Shown here in pieces: positions 43,161 through 52,471 of a DNA stretch of 64,000 nt. Below the pieces are notes generated by a model. The model worked only from the letters and a program-made list of their open reading frames with translations, was not told where the DNA came from and did no database searches. Every line of letters starts with the position of its first letter. The first letter of the stretch is position 1. Source of the stretch: Larkinella sp049445795 (lineage in GTDB: Bacteria > Bacteroidota > Bacteroidia > Cytophagales > Spirosomataceae); assembly GCF_049445795.1 (NCBI RefSeq), contig NZ_JBMSDT010000010.1, forward strand, positions 247,060 through 311,059. The letters are read 5' to 3'. The position numbers and the translations under genes are program-made.

Positions 43161-43925
43161 ATGATGGAATCTGCGGCCTTATATCGAATTCCGCCGGTTT
43201 TTGAAGCTTTCCCTGAACTGATAGCAGCCGAAAGCACCCGGCATGGCGGAGTAAGTCCCGATCCGTTTGCCTCCCTCAACCTGGGTTTGAACACCGCCGA
43301 CGCGCCAGACAACGTTCGGGAAAACCGTCGGCGTTTTTTTTCCAGCCTGGGTATTGATGCGGAGCAAGTTGCATCCTCCCATCAGGTTCATGAGGATAGG
43401 ATTCTAACCGTCACGCAACCCGGCCGGTTCGAAGGGTACGACGCCCTGATCACCGATCAACCCAATCAGTTCCTGTCGGTGACGGTGGCTGATTGTACAC
43501 CGATTTTGCTGTACGATCCCGTTCGGCGGGCCGTTGGGGCTATTCATGCGGGTTGGCGGGGCACGGTGGCCGGGATCGTGATGAAAACCGTTCAGGCCAT
43601 GCAGGCGCGGTTTGGCACCCAGCCCGCCAACTGTTTTGCCTACATCGGTACTTGCATCGATGCTTGTTCTTTCGAGGTTGGCGCGGAGGTCGCCGATCAG
43701 TTTGAAGACGGTTTTAAGCGGTTTGAAGAAGACCGGCAAAAATTCACGATTGACCTGAAAGCCGCCAATACCGCCCAGTTGGTCGCCACGGGCATTCCGG
43801 CCAATCAGATCGGTGTCTCGCCCTTTTCTACGGTTATACACAATCAGGATTATTTTTCGTACCGGGCCGAGCGCGGCAATACAGGGCGGATGGTGGCGGT
43901 GATCGGCTACCGACCGTTGGCCTGA
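43161..43925 (+). CDS. pgeF: purine nucleoside phosphorylase/multi-copper-oxidase-fold YfiH-family protein
   Basis: YfiH/LACC1-type enzyme of 254 aa. Family members phosphorolyse or deaminate purine nucleosides, and in bacteria correct peptidoglycan precursor errors. The motifs ASSHQVHEDRI, VADCTPILLYDP, AIHAGWRGTVAGI and CIDACSFEVGAEV contain the zinc-binding His/Cys residues of the family. ATG 43161 or 43164. Monocistronic. Confidence 0.92.
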   Translation: MMESAALYRIPPVFEAFPELIAAESTRHGGVSPDPFASLNLGLNTADAPDNVRENRRRFFSSLGIDAEQVASSHQVHEDRILTVTQPGRFEGYDALITDQPNQFLSVTVADCTPILLYDPVRRAVGAIHAGWRGTVAGIVMKTVQAMQARFGTQPANCFAYIGTCIDACSFEVGAEVADQFEDGFKRFEEDRQKFTIDLKAANTAQLVATGIPANQIGVSPFSTVIHNQDYFSYRAERGNTGRMVAVIGYRPLA

Positions 43926-44022
43926 CCAGCCCGGCATTCTCGAACCATACCGCAAGGTTCACTTTTGAACAAAGCCACCTATCTGGAGTTGTAACTCGTA
44001 CAAACCCTAAAAACGTACGATT

Positions 44023-44280
44023 ATGGAACTCTTGATGACGATCCTGGTAGGTGCCATCGCTGGTTGGCTGGCCGATCTGGTTTTCAAACGCTTCTCGTTC
44101 TCCCTGTTCATGGAGATTTTGCTGGGCATTGCTGGTGCTTTTATCGGCGGGTGGATTTTTGGCAATACGTTTGCGACGGGTGCAGGTGGCCTGCTCGACC
44201 GGATTTTGACCGCCTTTGTCGGTGCCGTTATCATTCTGGGCATTGCCGCCCTCATCAAAGGTTCACGAAAGACCACCTGA
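44023..44280 (+). CDS. GlsB/YeaQ/YmgE-family stress-response membrane protein
   Basis: An 85-aa protein with about three closely spaced membrane helices: IAGWLADLVFKRFSF (with the usual GW.A), LLGIAGAFIGGWIFG and VGAVIILGIAALIKG. Family members are induced by general or envelope stress and have no known activity. It converges with birA. Confidence 0.88.
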   Translation: MELLMTILVGAIAGWLADLVFKRFSFSLFMEILLGIAGAFIGGWIFGNTFATGAGGLLDRILTAFVGAVIILGIAALIKGSRKTT

Positions 44281-44319
44281 GCCTTTCTGCTCCGATGGTA
44301 TAATGCCAACCGATCTGTT

Positions 44320-45084
44320 CTAAAAGACAAACTCTACTTCTTTAAACGCAAAACTTCGCAGCCGGTCGCCGACCTGAATGGCCAGCCGACCGGTTTCTTC
44401 GACACCCACGATAACGCCCCGGAAACGAGCGCCATCTGCGATAAACGCACTTTCCTCCTGATAACGGAATAAAACTTGCAGGTAATTCGTTTTCAGAACA
44501 TCACGCTGACCGGACCGAAGTGCCAGATATCGGCGTTCGAGTGATTCGAGTAGTCCAGGCAATAAGTCCGGGAGAACGAAATCGTGGTCATTTGGTGTTT
44601 CATTACTAAGCGAGGTTGCAGTGGGCACCCGAAAGCGGGTTTGATTGATATTCAGCCCGATCCCTACCACCGACCAGCCCAGGGTGTAACCGTATAACGT
44701 GTTCTCAATCAGAATTCCACCGATTTTACGTTCCTGAACATAAAGATCGTTGGGCCACTTGATTTTTAACCGGTCACCGACATACGTTGTCAGCCAGTCA
44801 CTGATACCGAGAGATATGGCAATGTTAAGCCAGAATTGTTCGTTGGCCTGGAGAAACGAAGGTTGCAGAATAAGCGAAAAAGTCAGATTTTGTCCGGGTT
44901 GTGCTTCCCATTGATTGCCCCGCTGTCCCCGTCCGGCGGTTTGATGTTCAGTAATCACGACGGTTCCGTCTAAGACGTTGCCGCCGGTAATCAGACTAGA
45001 CGCAACATCGTTGGTGGACTGACAACTTGGCAGATAATTAATTTTTTGACCAAGAAATAACGTTTTGGGTCGAAACTTGTACAA
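44320..45084 (-). CDS. birA: biotin-[acetyl-CoA carboxylase] ligase
   Basis: Attaches biotin to the biotin carboxyl carrier protein. A 254-aa ligase without the N-terminal repressor helix-turn-helix of E. coli BirA, as in most Bacteroidetes. Motifs: PSCQSTNDVASSLI, the biotinyl-AMP loop GRGQRGNQW, KWPNDLYVQERKIGGILIEN and GIGLNINQT. The start codon is TTG at 45084; no in-frame ATG lies before the upstream stop. Divergent from rsfS. Confidence 0.93.
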   Translation of the reverse strand: MYKFRPKTLFLGQKINYLPSCQSTNDVASSLITGGNVLDGTVVITEHQTAGRGQRGNQWEAQPGQNLTFSLILQPSFLQANEQFWLNIAISLGISDWLTTYVGDRLKIKWPNDLYVQERKIGGILIENTLYGYTLGWSVVGIGLNINQTRFRVPTATSLSNETPNDHDFVLPDLLPGLLESLERRYLALRSGQRDVLKTNYLQVLFRYQEESAFIADGARFRGVIVGVEETGRLAIQVGDRLRSFAFKEVEFVF

Positions 45085-45185
45085 ATTTTTAATACATTTA
45101 GTTGGATGAACGCCAAATCATGGTACATAGCTTCAATTTTGACCCGTACCCGCTGATTTTGGTCTGTGCAATTTAAACCAGTAGC

Positions 45186-45569
45186 ATGAGAATAAACAAA
45201 ACCAAAGAGTTATCATCCGAAGAATTGTGCAAACTTGTCGTGAAAGGAATGCAGGAAAAGAAAGCCATTGACATTGTTGTCATGGACCTTCGCGACGTAA
45301 AAAATGCCATTTCTGATTACTTTGTCATCTGCTCCGGAAATTCCGATACGCAGCTTGACGCCATCGCCGATTCGGTTGAAGAAGAAGTGTACAAAGCTAG
45401 CCAGGCTAGTCCCTGGCACGAAGAAGGGAAAACGAATCGGGAGTGGATTCTGCTCGACTATGTGGATGTGGTCGTTCACATATTTAAAAAAGAGCGCCGG
45501 GTATTTTATGACCTCGAGCAACTTTGGGGCGACGCTGAAATCCACGTTGTGGAAGAAACCTTCGCATGA
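45186..45569 (+). CDS. rsfS: ribosomal silencing factor
   Basis: Binds ribosomal protein L14 and blocks subunit joining under starvation. A 127-aa protein with KAIDIVVMDLRDVKNAISDYFVICSG, GNSDTQLDAIAD, EEGKTNREWILLDYVDVVVHIF and RRVFYDLEQLWGDA, the full family pattern. It lies 185 nt before ftsH; this rsfS-ftsH order is conserved in many Bacteroidetes. Confidence 0.95.
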   Translation: MRINKTKELSSEELCKLVVKGMQEKKAIDIVVMDLRDVKNAISDYFVICSGNSDTQLDAIADSVEEEVYKASQASPWHEEGKTNREWILLDYVDVVVHIFKKERRVFYDLEQLWGDAEIHVVEETFA

Positions 45570-45754
45570 CATACCCTGAAAAGCCGGTTAGACCTGGGAC
45601 AAGACCGGCTTAATCCCCTGAACGGTGTTTATCCGCTTGTACGACCACCTACCCCGCTCAGTTTCCGTTTATCGAAACCCTAATCCAATAGAAACAATCC
45701 ATTATAAAATGGTGTTTCCTTTTTTGTCTTGTAAGCCGTAATTCTGTTGCCAAA

Positions 45755-47785
45755 ATGCCTGATAACAATAGAAATCCACTCACCCCCCGAACGCCCCGAC
45801 GCCCCAACTTTCAGGGCTGGATTGTAGCGATCCTGATTGCTGCGATCCTGGGGATCACTTTTTTCAACCGCAGCAGTGCCGTTCGCGAAACGACCTTCCG
45901 CGGGTTTGAAAAAATGGTTAAGAATAAAGAAGTCGAAAAGGTAGTCATTGTCAACAATGACGTCGTTGAAGTGACCCTGACGCAGCAGGCGCTTCAACAG
46001 AAATACCGTACGCAGTTCCAGGATAAATCGTACTTCAATTCCGACTCCGGTCCACACTTCAGTTTCCGGGTTTCGTCGGCCGAATCGTTCAAAAAAGACC
46101 TTGACCGCATTCAGGAAGGCGTACCGGATAACGAGAAGATCGATTACAAAATCGAGCAGCGCAGCGACTGGAGCGGTTTTCTGCAAACCTGGGGCTTCTT
46201 CATCGTGATGATTCTTGCCATGTACTTCCTGCTCGGCCGGATGTCGGGCGGAGCCGGGCCAGGTGGCCAGATTTTCAACATTGGTAAGTCCAAAGCCGCC
46301 TTGTTCGATGCTGAAAACCGGGTCAAAATCACGTTCAACGACGTGGCCGGTCTGGATGAAGCAAAAGAAGAAATCAAGGAGATTGTCGATTACCTGAAAA
46401 ACCCGACGAAGTTTACCAAACTGGGCGCTAAGATTCCGAAGGGCGCTTTGCTGGTCGGCCCTCCGGGGACGGGTAAAACCTTGTTGGCGAAAGCCGTAGC
46501 GGGCGAAGCAGGCGTTCCCTTCTTCTCTCTGTCTGGTTCCGACTTTGTCGAGATGTTCGTCGGTGTCGGGGCAGCCCGGGTTCGCGACCTCTTCAAACAA
46601 GCCAAGGAAAAAGCGCCCTGTATCATCTTTATCGATGAAATCGATGCCGTCGGTCGTTCACGGGGTCGGGGTTCGATGCCCGGCGCCAACGACGAACGCG
46701 AAAACACACTGAACTCGCTGCTGGTTGAAATGGACGGTTTTGCGACGGACTCCGGGATCATCATCCTGGCCGCTACCAACCGCCCGGATGTACTCGATTC
46801 GGCCCTGCTGCGCCCCGGCCGGTTCGACCGCCAGATTAGCATCGACAAACCGGATATCGTCGGTCGGGAAGCTATTTTCAAGGTTCACCTGAAACCGATC
46901 AAACTTGACAAAGACGTTGATCCGAAAGAACTGGCGGCCCAAACGCCGGGTTTTGCCGGGGCTGATATTGCCAACGTTTGCAACGAAGCCGCCCTGATTG
47001 CCGCCCGTCGGAACAAGGAATCGGTCGATATGCAGGACTTCCAGTACGCGATGGACCGTGTGATCGGTGGTCTGGAGAAGAAAAACAAGCTGATTTCGCC
47101 GGAGGAAAAAGAAATCGTGGCTTACCACGAGGCTGGTCACGCCGTGACGGGCTGGTTCCTCGAACACGCCGATCCGCTGGTGAAAGTAACAATTGTGCCG
47201 CGTGGTGTGGCCGCCCTGGGTTACGCCCAGTACCTACCGCGTGAGCAGTACCTGTATCGCACGGAGCAACTGCTCGACGAAATGTGCATGACGCTGGGCG
47301 GTCGGGCCGCCGAAGAAAACGTGTTTGGTAAGATTTCGACCGGCGCGCTGAGCGACCTCGAACGGATTACGAAGCTGGCCTACAGCATGGTGACGATGTA
47401 CGGGATGAACGACAAGATTGGTAATGTATCGTTCTACGATTCCAAGCAGAGTGAATACCAGTTCAACAAACCGTATTCGGAAGCCACCGCTGAAGCCATC
47501 GACGAAGAAGTTCGGAAGATCATCGACCTGGCCTACACCCGCACGAAGGAATTGCTGGAGAAAAACCGGGCCGGACTAGAAGCCGTAGCGAAAGAACTGC
47601 TGGAGAAAGAAATCCTTTTCCAGAAAGACCTGGTACGGATTCTGGGCAAGCGGCCGTTCCAGAAAGAAACGACCTACCAGGCCTACAAAAATACCGGCGA
47701 AATCGTCGAAGAAGAGATTGGCACCAACAGCAAACCGGAACAAACCGAACCGCTGCCGACGCCCGATCTTCCGGCGCTTTCTTAA
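45755..47785 (+). CDS. ftsH: ATP-dependent zinc metalloprotease FtsH
   Basis: Membrane-bound AAA+ protease that removes damaged membrane proteins and regulatory factors. The 676-aa protein has two membrane spans (about 20-37 and 143-160), Walker A GPPGTGKT (235-242), Walker B FIDEID, SRH NRPDVLDSALLRPGRFDR and the zinc site HEAGH (458-462). The order and length are standard. The C-terminal tail is acidic and proline-rich (EQTEPLPTPDLP). Ends at a strong terminator. Confidence 0.98.
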   Translation: MPDNNRNPLTPRTPRRPNFQGWIVAILIAAILGITFFNRSSAVRETTFRGFEKMVKNKEVEKVVIVNNDVVEVTLTQQALQQKYRTQFQDKSYFNSDSGPHFSFRVSSAESFKKDLDRIQEGVPDNEKIDYKIEQRSDWSGFLQTWGFFIVMILAMYFLLGRMSGGAGPGGQIFNIGKSKAALFDAENRVKITFNDVAGLDEAKEEIKEIVDYLKNPTKFTKLGAKIPKGALLVGPPGTGKTLLAKAVAGEAGVPFFSLSGSDFVEMFVGVGAARVRDLFKQAKEKAPCIIFIDEIDAVGRSRGRGSMPGANDERENTLNSLLVEMDGFATDSGIIILAATNRPDVLDSALLRPGRFDRQISIDKPDIVGREAIFKVHLKPIKLDKDVDPKELAAQTPGFAGADIANVCNEAALIAARRNKESVDMQDFQYAMDRVIGGLEKKNKLISPEEKEIVAYHEAGHAVTGWFLEHADPLVKVTIVPRGVAALGYAQYLPREQYLYRTEQLLDEMCMTLGGRAAEENVFGKISTGALSDLERITKLAYSMVTMYGMNDKIGNVSFYDSKQSEYQFNKPYSEATAEAIDEEVRKIIDLAYTRTKELLEKNRAGLEAVAKELLEKEILFQKDLVRILGKRPFQKETTYQAYKNTGEIVEEEIGTNSKPEQTEPLPTPDLPALS

Positions 47786-47812
47786 CTATCTGATCTGTAT
47801 CATTCAGTATAC

Positions 47813-47849
47813 AAAAACGGCTCCGAATGCTCGGAGCCGTTTTTGTTTT
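47813..47849 (+). terminator. ftsH terminator
   Basis: AAAAACGGCTCCGA-ATGC-TCGGAGCCGTTTTTG hairpin with flanking A/T runs, so it could stop transcription from both sides. Confidence 0.9.
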
Positions 47850-47991
47850 AAAGCCCTTTAACGATTCAGCTGTACCCATCCGGAACCTTTTTAGGCTTGC
47901 TCGGATTCAGCCGCAACTTCTTTAATCGATGGACCAATCAGCTAAACAGGCCTCAGCGTTAATTATCCGCTGTCAGGGTCTTTGACTGTTT

Positions 47992-48013
47992 CGACAGCCC
48001 GGCGCTGACAGGG
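47992..48013. repeat. CGACAGCCCGGCGCTGACAGGG repeat, copy 1
   Basis: A 22-nt sequence, 21/22 identical to 51992-52013. It lies in a 367-nt gap between the ftsH and M14-peptidase terminators. The rest of that gap shows no ORF. Confidence 0.65.
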
Positions 48014-48082
48014 AGGAAACAGTTCCCCTACCTAATTCCACCCGCATCAAGTCACCCCTGTTTTCCTTTTATGCCATTTCAA

Positions 48083-48134
48083 AAAAACCGGGCCGGGAAC
48101 GGCCCGCTCCTGCGTCCATCCCCGGCCCGGTTTT
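48083..48134 (-). terminator. M14 peptidase terminator
   Basis: AAAACCGGGCCGGG (48084-48097) pairs with CCCGGCCCGGTTTT (48121-48134), and a T-run follows on the minus strand. It lies just past the stop of the leftward gene. Confidence 0.82.
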
Positions 48135-48152
48135 AACCTACACAACTCCGGT

Positions 48153-50960
48153 TTACTGCACCGACGTCGAATACAACTGATTAAACAGCAACTTGAACGT
48201 GCCCTGTGCCTGAGCTCGGAACGTAATCTCGGGCCCGAAGGCGTAGAACTTGCCGGAACCGACGGGGGCCATGAAAGCCGCTACGCCGTCCTGCAAATAC
48301 GCCTGACCCCAAGCCCAGCCGCTGCGGAGCGGTTTGTTGGTCGAAAACCAGGCTAACGGTTTGACGGTGCCCTTGGCCACTGCTTCCGGTGAGAGTTTGA
48401 AAACCGGGCTCGCATCGAAGTACACATCGGTTTGCTGCGGCATTCCCCAAGTGGCCTGTTGCGTCGAGTCGAGACTCACTTGCAGAATGCTGCCCGGAAT
48501 GTAGTATTTCTCGTTCGGCAGGGGCCGCTCCGTTCCGGCATTGGTCATTTCCGTCAGTGCATTTTTCACCGGCAAGCCCAGGTGATAGGCCAGGTTGGTG
48601 CTACTGCCAATGGTTACGACCTGACCACCCGATTCGAGGAATTTCTTCAGTTGCGGAATCGATTTGTCGGCGGTAATCTTGCCCAGCCACGGCCGAAATT
48701 CGGCGGGCAACTCCTCGGCTTTAGGCTCCCGGCTGGCGTACCCTCCGCCTTCGCCGGTTCCTCCGCCAGTCGCACTGACCGGCGGAATGGCCCGGGTTAC
48801 AAACACGATCACATCGAATTTCTTACGCAGATCCCCCGCGTCGATGTCCTGAGCGTAAACGACCTGCATCGGGAAGTGGTATTGCTCCATCAGCCAACGT
48901 ACCCATCCCGACGGCATTGAACCGCCGTACGTGTCCCACAACCCAATTCGCATCGGAGCCACTTTCACCAGCGACCCGGGCGGGCGTTTTGACACGCCAA
49001 CGACCTCAAGGCCCAGGTCTTTTGCCGACTTATCCAGCAATGATTTGGCTTTGGCCGATGCCGGTATGAAGAACGAGCCCGCAGCCAATGCGGATTTGCC
49101 GCTCACGCCAGCAGGCACCCGAAACACTTCAACGCCCGATTTGAGCAGGTCATTGACCGCAATGAACGCGTTGTTTGCCCGGGCGCTCAGCGCGTAGCCC
49201 GCTGCCGAACCGGCTTCCATACTTCCTTTCGGGGACTGCAATTCTCCGTAGGGTAATTTCTTGAACGGACCCTCGAAACCGTCGAGCACCCGGTCGAATT
49301 TCACACCCATCTGGTAAGCGAGCGTCCAGCCAGCCGCGTCGTACGGGCGAACCGGCGGGCCACCGGGGTATTGAAAATCATTCGGGTGATCCTGCGGTTC
49401 GAACATATCCAGCACGTGCGGCCGGAACGACTGATCGGTTTTGACGATGTACGAACCCGCCGGGTATTTTTTACCGGCCACCGTAAAGTCAGCCGTGGCT
49501 TCCTGAATCTGAATCCCGGTTTTGATCAGCGCATTGATGAACTTCACCGCTGTCGCAAAATCCGGCTGATCGGCCGGGATGATGTAGCCGCGCGGATCGC
49601 GCAGCGCCGGATCTTTCAAAACCGCATCGTAATACTTCACCGGAATACCACCCCCACGTGGCAGCAAACCGTATTGATCGGGCGTCGTGGCCGTGCCGCT
49701 GGTGGGTGGCGTCTTTTTCAAATCGGTCTGGTACAACTGATTGATGGCGTCGATGCGCTTCGGCGACAGCGTCCAGTAATCCTTGCTCCCGTGCTCGATG
49801 GCATTTTTGCCCATCCGGTAAATGTTGTACAGCAACTGATCGCGGTGCCGGGCAGCATAGTCGAGCGTCGCGTAGTTCAGCGACAAAGAGTAATCAATCG
49901 ACTGCTTGAAATACCACTTCTGGGGCGTTACCGGAAATGGTGTGTTCCCGTTGGGAATCAATCGGTTGGGCACCAGCGGAACATCCTCCGGCGTCGGATT
50001 GCCAATGATTTCGGTCAGCAGCCCGATCATGTTGTGGAAGTGCGTGGTGGTCCGCAGCCCGCCGTTGTACCAGGTCGAGAAAACCGAGCCACCGAGCCGC
50101 GTAAAACCGGGTTTGTTCTCCGCGTTCAGGCGGTTGACCATTGCGGCTCCGAGGGCGTCGATCCCGGTGATCATCAACGGCTCGAAAACGTAGTTGAACG
50201 GATCGCGGTACGGTGGGCCCGCCAGCACCGACCCCGCCGGGCCGCGTTGGTGGTGGTTATACATAATCTGCGGAATCCACTCGATAAACAACTGACGGCC
50301 AATATTTTGCGACTCTTTCATATTCATGATGAAAAAGTCGCGGTTGTTGTCGTGACCGGCGTATTTCTGGTACAAACGCGGTACATTTTCCAGCAGCCGC
50401 TTCTCAGGTTTCGGCTCCCGCATGTACCAGTTGCTGACCAATTCTTGTCCGTCCGGGTTGGCGTGGGTGAGCAGCACAACCACATTATCCAGAATGTTCA
50501 GCGTTTCGGGGTCTTTCCGGCTGACCAGTTGCCAGGCGGTTTCGATCAACTGCATCGTCCCGACGGTTTCGGTCGCGTGCAACCCGCCGTCGATCCAGAC
50601 GACAGCTTTGCCCTCAGCCGCCATCGCCCGGGCCTGTTCCTCGCTGACGCCTTCCGCGCGGGCCATCTTGGTCGAAATTTCTTTGTAGCGATCGAGTTTT
50701 TTGAGGTTTTCGGGCGACGAAACGATCAGCATGTACTGATGCCGCCCCTCTTCGGTCATCCCGATGTCCACGAGTTTGACCCGGTCGGAAGCGGCCAGTT
50801 TTTTGAAATACGCTTCGGTTTGGGTGTAAGTAGCCAATTGGTAATCGTCGCCAATGTTGAAGCCAAAATGCTCTTTCGGGGACGGAAGTGACTGAGCCTG
50901 TGCGGTGGACAGACAGAGCGAAAATAGAAAAAGAAAGGCTGGTAGAAACCGTTTTCTCAT
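48153..50960 (-). CDS. exported M14-family zinc carboxypeptidase-like protein
   Basis: A 935-aa exported peptidase. A signal peptide (to about residue 22) precedes the M14 domain: HATE (128-131) supplies the first zinc His/Glu pair, NNRDFF (about 205) the substrate-arginine region and NHHQRGPAG the third ligand area. The long C-terminal half contains a flavodoxin- or GATase-like stretch (MRIGLWDTYGGSMPSGW, VIVFVTRAI) and beta-rich modules. Such long M14 proteins are typical of Bacteroidetes. The substrate (protein or peptidoglycan peptide) is unknown. Confidence 0.9.
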   Translation of the reverse strand: MRKRFLPAFLFLFSLCLSTAQAQSLPSPKEHFGFNIGDDYQLATYTQTEAYFKKLAASDRVKLVDIGMTEEGRHQYMLIVSSPENLKKLDRYKEISTKMARAEGVSEEQARAMAAEGKAVVWIDGGLHATETVGTMQLIETAWQLVSRKDPETLNILDNVVVLLTHANPDGQELVSNWYMREPKPEKRLLENVPRLYQKYAGHDNNRDFFIMNMKESQNIGRQLFIEWIPQIMYNHHQRGPAGSVLAGPPYRDPFNYVFEPLMITGIDALGAAMVNRLNAENKPGFTRLGGSVFSTWYNGGLRTTTHFHNMIGLLTEIIGNPTPEDVPLVPNRLIPNGNTPFPVTPQKWYFKQSIDYSLSLNYATLDYAARHRDQLLYNIYRMGKNAIEHGSKDYWTLSPKRIDAINQLYQTDLKKTPPTSGTATTPDQYGLLPRGGGIPVKYYDAVLKDPALRDPRGYIIPADQPDFATAVKFINALIKTGIQIQEATADFTVAGKKYPAGSYIVKTDQSFRPHVLDMFEPQDHPNDFQYPGGPPVRPYDAAGWTLAYQMGVKFDRVLDGFEGPFKKLPYGELQSPKGSMEAGSAAGYALSARANNAFIAVNDLLKSGVEVFRVPAGVSGKSALAAGSFFIPASAKAKSLLDKSAKDLGLEVVGVSKRPPGSLVKVAPMRIGLWDTYGGSMPSGWVRWLMEQYHFPMQVVYAQDIDAGDLRKKFDVIVFVTRAIPPVSATGGGTGEGGGYASREPKAEELPAEFRPWLGKITADKSIPQLKKFLESGGQVVTIGSSTNLAYHLGLPVKNALTEMTNAGTERPLPNEKYYIPGSILQVSLDSTQQATWGMPQQTDVYFDASPVFKLSPEAVAKGTVKPLAWFSTNKPLRSGWAWGQAYLQDGVAAFMAPVGSGKFYAFGPEITFRAQAQGTFKLLFNQLYSTSVQ

Positions 50961-51117
50961 AGGAAGTGGGTTAGTTTGTTGGACTGACGAAGTAAACTAT
51001 TTTTTCCTTTCGGCTGAAGCAGTTACAAAATAAAATTTTACGAATTATAACAATTACGACATAGATTATTGAATATTTCAGATTATTAAACGAATCGTCT
51101 GATTTAATACTAAAAAC

Positions 51118-51930
51118 CTACTCAATCTTCTTCAACTCGGCCTGGCGGTCTTCGTCCAAGTTCACACGGCCGAAATCCGGATGCGTATTCACTTCTACGG
51201 TGTAGCCCTGAATTTTGTCAACTTCAATGGTAAGTTCAGTCGCCATGAAATCGAAGATATGCCCACCGGATTTATGGTCGTCAGCCAGGTAATGGAAATG
51301 AAAACCGGGTACGTTGACCTTTGCCAGATACCCCGGCAGCAGAAAACCGATCACTACACCGTTCGTTTCACGCAGGTTGAAGACGTACTGATTTTTTGCG
51401 AGGTGATCTTTCAGCGTTGGGTACGGTTTTCGGGCCGGACCGGGGGCGCGGGCCGTCAGCTTCGAAAACCGGCCTTTCATTCGAATGGCATAGAGTTCGT
51501 TGGGCGGTAGCGCAGCCAGCAACGTTTTTTCCAGATCATCGAGGCTGATGTTCTGAATCGTAAAGCTACTGTCGGCTTTGAAGAACTTGATAAAAGCGAT
51601 GGAGGTGCTATCCTGATCGGCCATTTCATGAATGGTGCCGTCGTAACGAACCTGGTAGACTTTCCCCTGATCCACCACCAGTTCGCCATCGACCCGGTTG
51701 AAGGTTCCGATGCCGAAATCGCCTTTGGTTTTCAGTTCACCCAGCGTCAGGTTGCCATCGAATGCCCCGGCCAGCAGGGCGTCGATGATCGAGTATTGGT
51801 ACATGAAGTCAGTTTTGGCGGTTTTGGGCGCTTCGGCGGCCTGTTGAGAAGTACAACGTTGGAGGAGAACACCGAGCAATACCGTGCAACCGTAGCGACT
51901 GGCAAGCCCGGCGGCTGTCTGAAAAATCAT
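51118..51930 (-). CDS. alpha-acetolactate decarboxylase-like protein, exported
   Basis: A 270-aa BudA/AlsD-family protein: YQYSIIDALLAGAFDGNLTLGELK, GDFGIGTFNRVDGELVVDQGKVYQV and GFHFHYLADDHKSGGHIFDF, with the three zinc-binding histidines, are intact, so it should make acetoin from acetolactate. Unlike the fermentation enzyme, it has a hydrophobic N-terminus of about 24 residues and a Cys near residue 26, suggesting export or lipid anchoring, although the lipobox is not canonical. No acetolactate synthase is adjacent. Confidence 0.82.
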   Translation of the reverse strand: MIFQTAAGLASRYGCTVLLGVLLQRCTSQQAAEAPKTAKTDFMYQYSIIDALLAGAFDGNLTLGELKTKGDFGIGTFNRVDGELVVDQGKVYQVRYDGTIHEMADQDSTSIAFIKFFKADSSFTIQNISLDDLEKTLLAALPPNELYAIRMKGRFSKLTARAPGPARKPYPTLKDHLAKNQYVFNLRETNGVVIGFLLPGYLAKVNVPGFHFHYLADDHKSGGHIFDFMATELTIEVDKIQGYTVEVNTHPDFGRVNLDEDRQAELKKIE

Positions 51931-51991
51931 GGAAAAGGCGGTTTAGGAAGTTATCTCTGGCAATCAGGAGCTCATCGGACTTTCAGCCGTA

Positions 51992-52013
51992 CGACGGCCC
52001 GGCGCTGACAGGG
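51992..52013. repeat. CGACGGCCCGGCGCTGACAGGG repeat, copy 2
   Basis: Differs at one base from 47992-48013, exactly 4,000 nt away. It contains the small hairpin GCCGT-ACG-ACGGC just upstream. It lies downstream of the Dabb gene stop. Confidence 0.65.
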
Positions 52014-52019
52014 CTTGTG

Positions 52020-52418
52020 TTAGCGCTTGGGACCAATCGAATCGTAAACGATTACTTTTTCCCACAGGGATGAGTAATCTTCCACAAATTTGAGGTGAAT
52101 CGGGTGGGTTTGGTAAATCTCCTCATCCATCAGATTATCGAAGAAACAGAGCCACGAAACCGCGTACGAACGTTCGATCACCGAACGGGTAGTCGGCGCG
52201 GGGGTTCCGATGTGGACCAGTTTGATGGTCGGTACTTTCGCCAGTTTGTTCAGTCCTTCGATCAGTTTGGCTTTATCGGCTTCACTGCCCGGGTTCTTGA
52301 GGTAAAAATAAACGTGGTGAACAAATAACTCTTTCGGGGCGCTGTTGGCGGATACCCCAAGGCCCAAACCGGCTCCCAGACCGGCTTTAACAAATTTTCT
52401 GCGGGATGGTTGTTTCAT
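52020..52418 (-). CDS. Dabb-family stress-responsive protein with Tat-like signal
   Basis: A 132-aa protein from ATG 52418. The N-terminus has a twin-arginine-like signal (SRRKFVKAGLGAGLGLGV). The body is the dimeric alpha-beta-barrel (Dabb): LFVHHVYFYLKN and SWLCFFDNLMDEEIYQTHPIHLKFV. The function is not established for the family; members are linked to stress and heme- or polyketide-like chemistry. Near an unrelated membrane gene. Confidence 0.82.
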   Translation of the reverse strand: MKQPSRRKFVKAGLGAGLGLGVSANSAPKELFVHHVYFYLKNPGSEADKAKLIEGLNKLAKVPTIKLVHIGTPAPTTRSVIERSYAVSWLCFFDNLMDEEIYQTHPIHLKFVEDYSSLWEKVIVYDSIGPKR

Positions 52419-52471
52419 ACTGGTAGATAGATGAACAGGAGCCATTGGATTGGTTACAACACAGCTCCGGT

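Noticed and set aside
49371..50891. 506-codon plus-strand open frame inside the M14 peptidase gene
   Set aside because: Arginine- and valine-rich antisense shadow of a gene with full zinc motifs. A long open frame is expected in GC-rich antisense.
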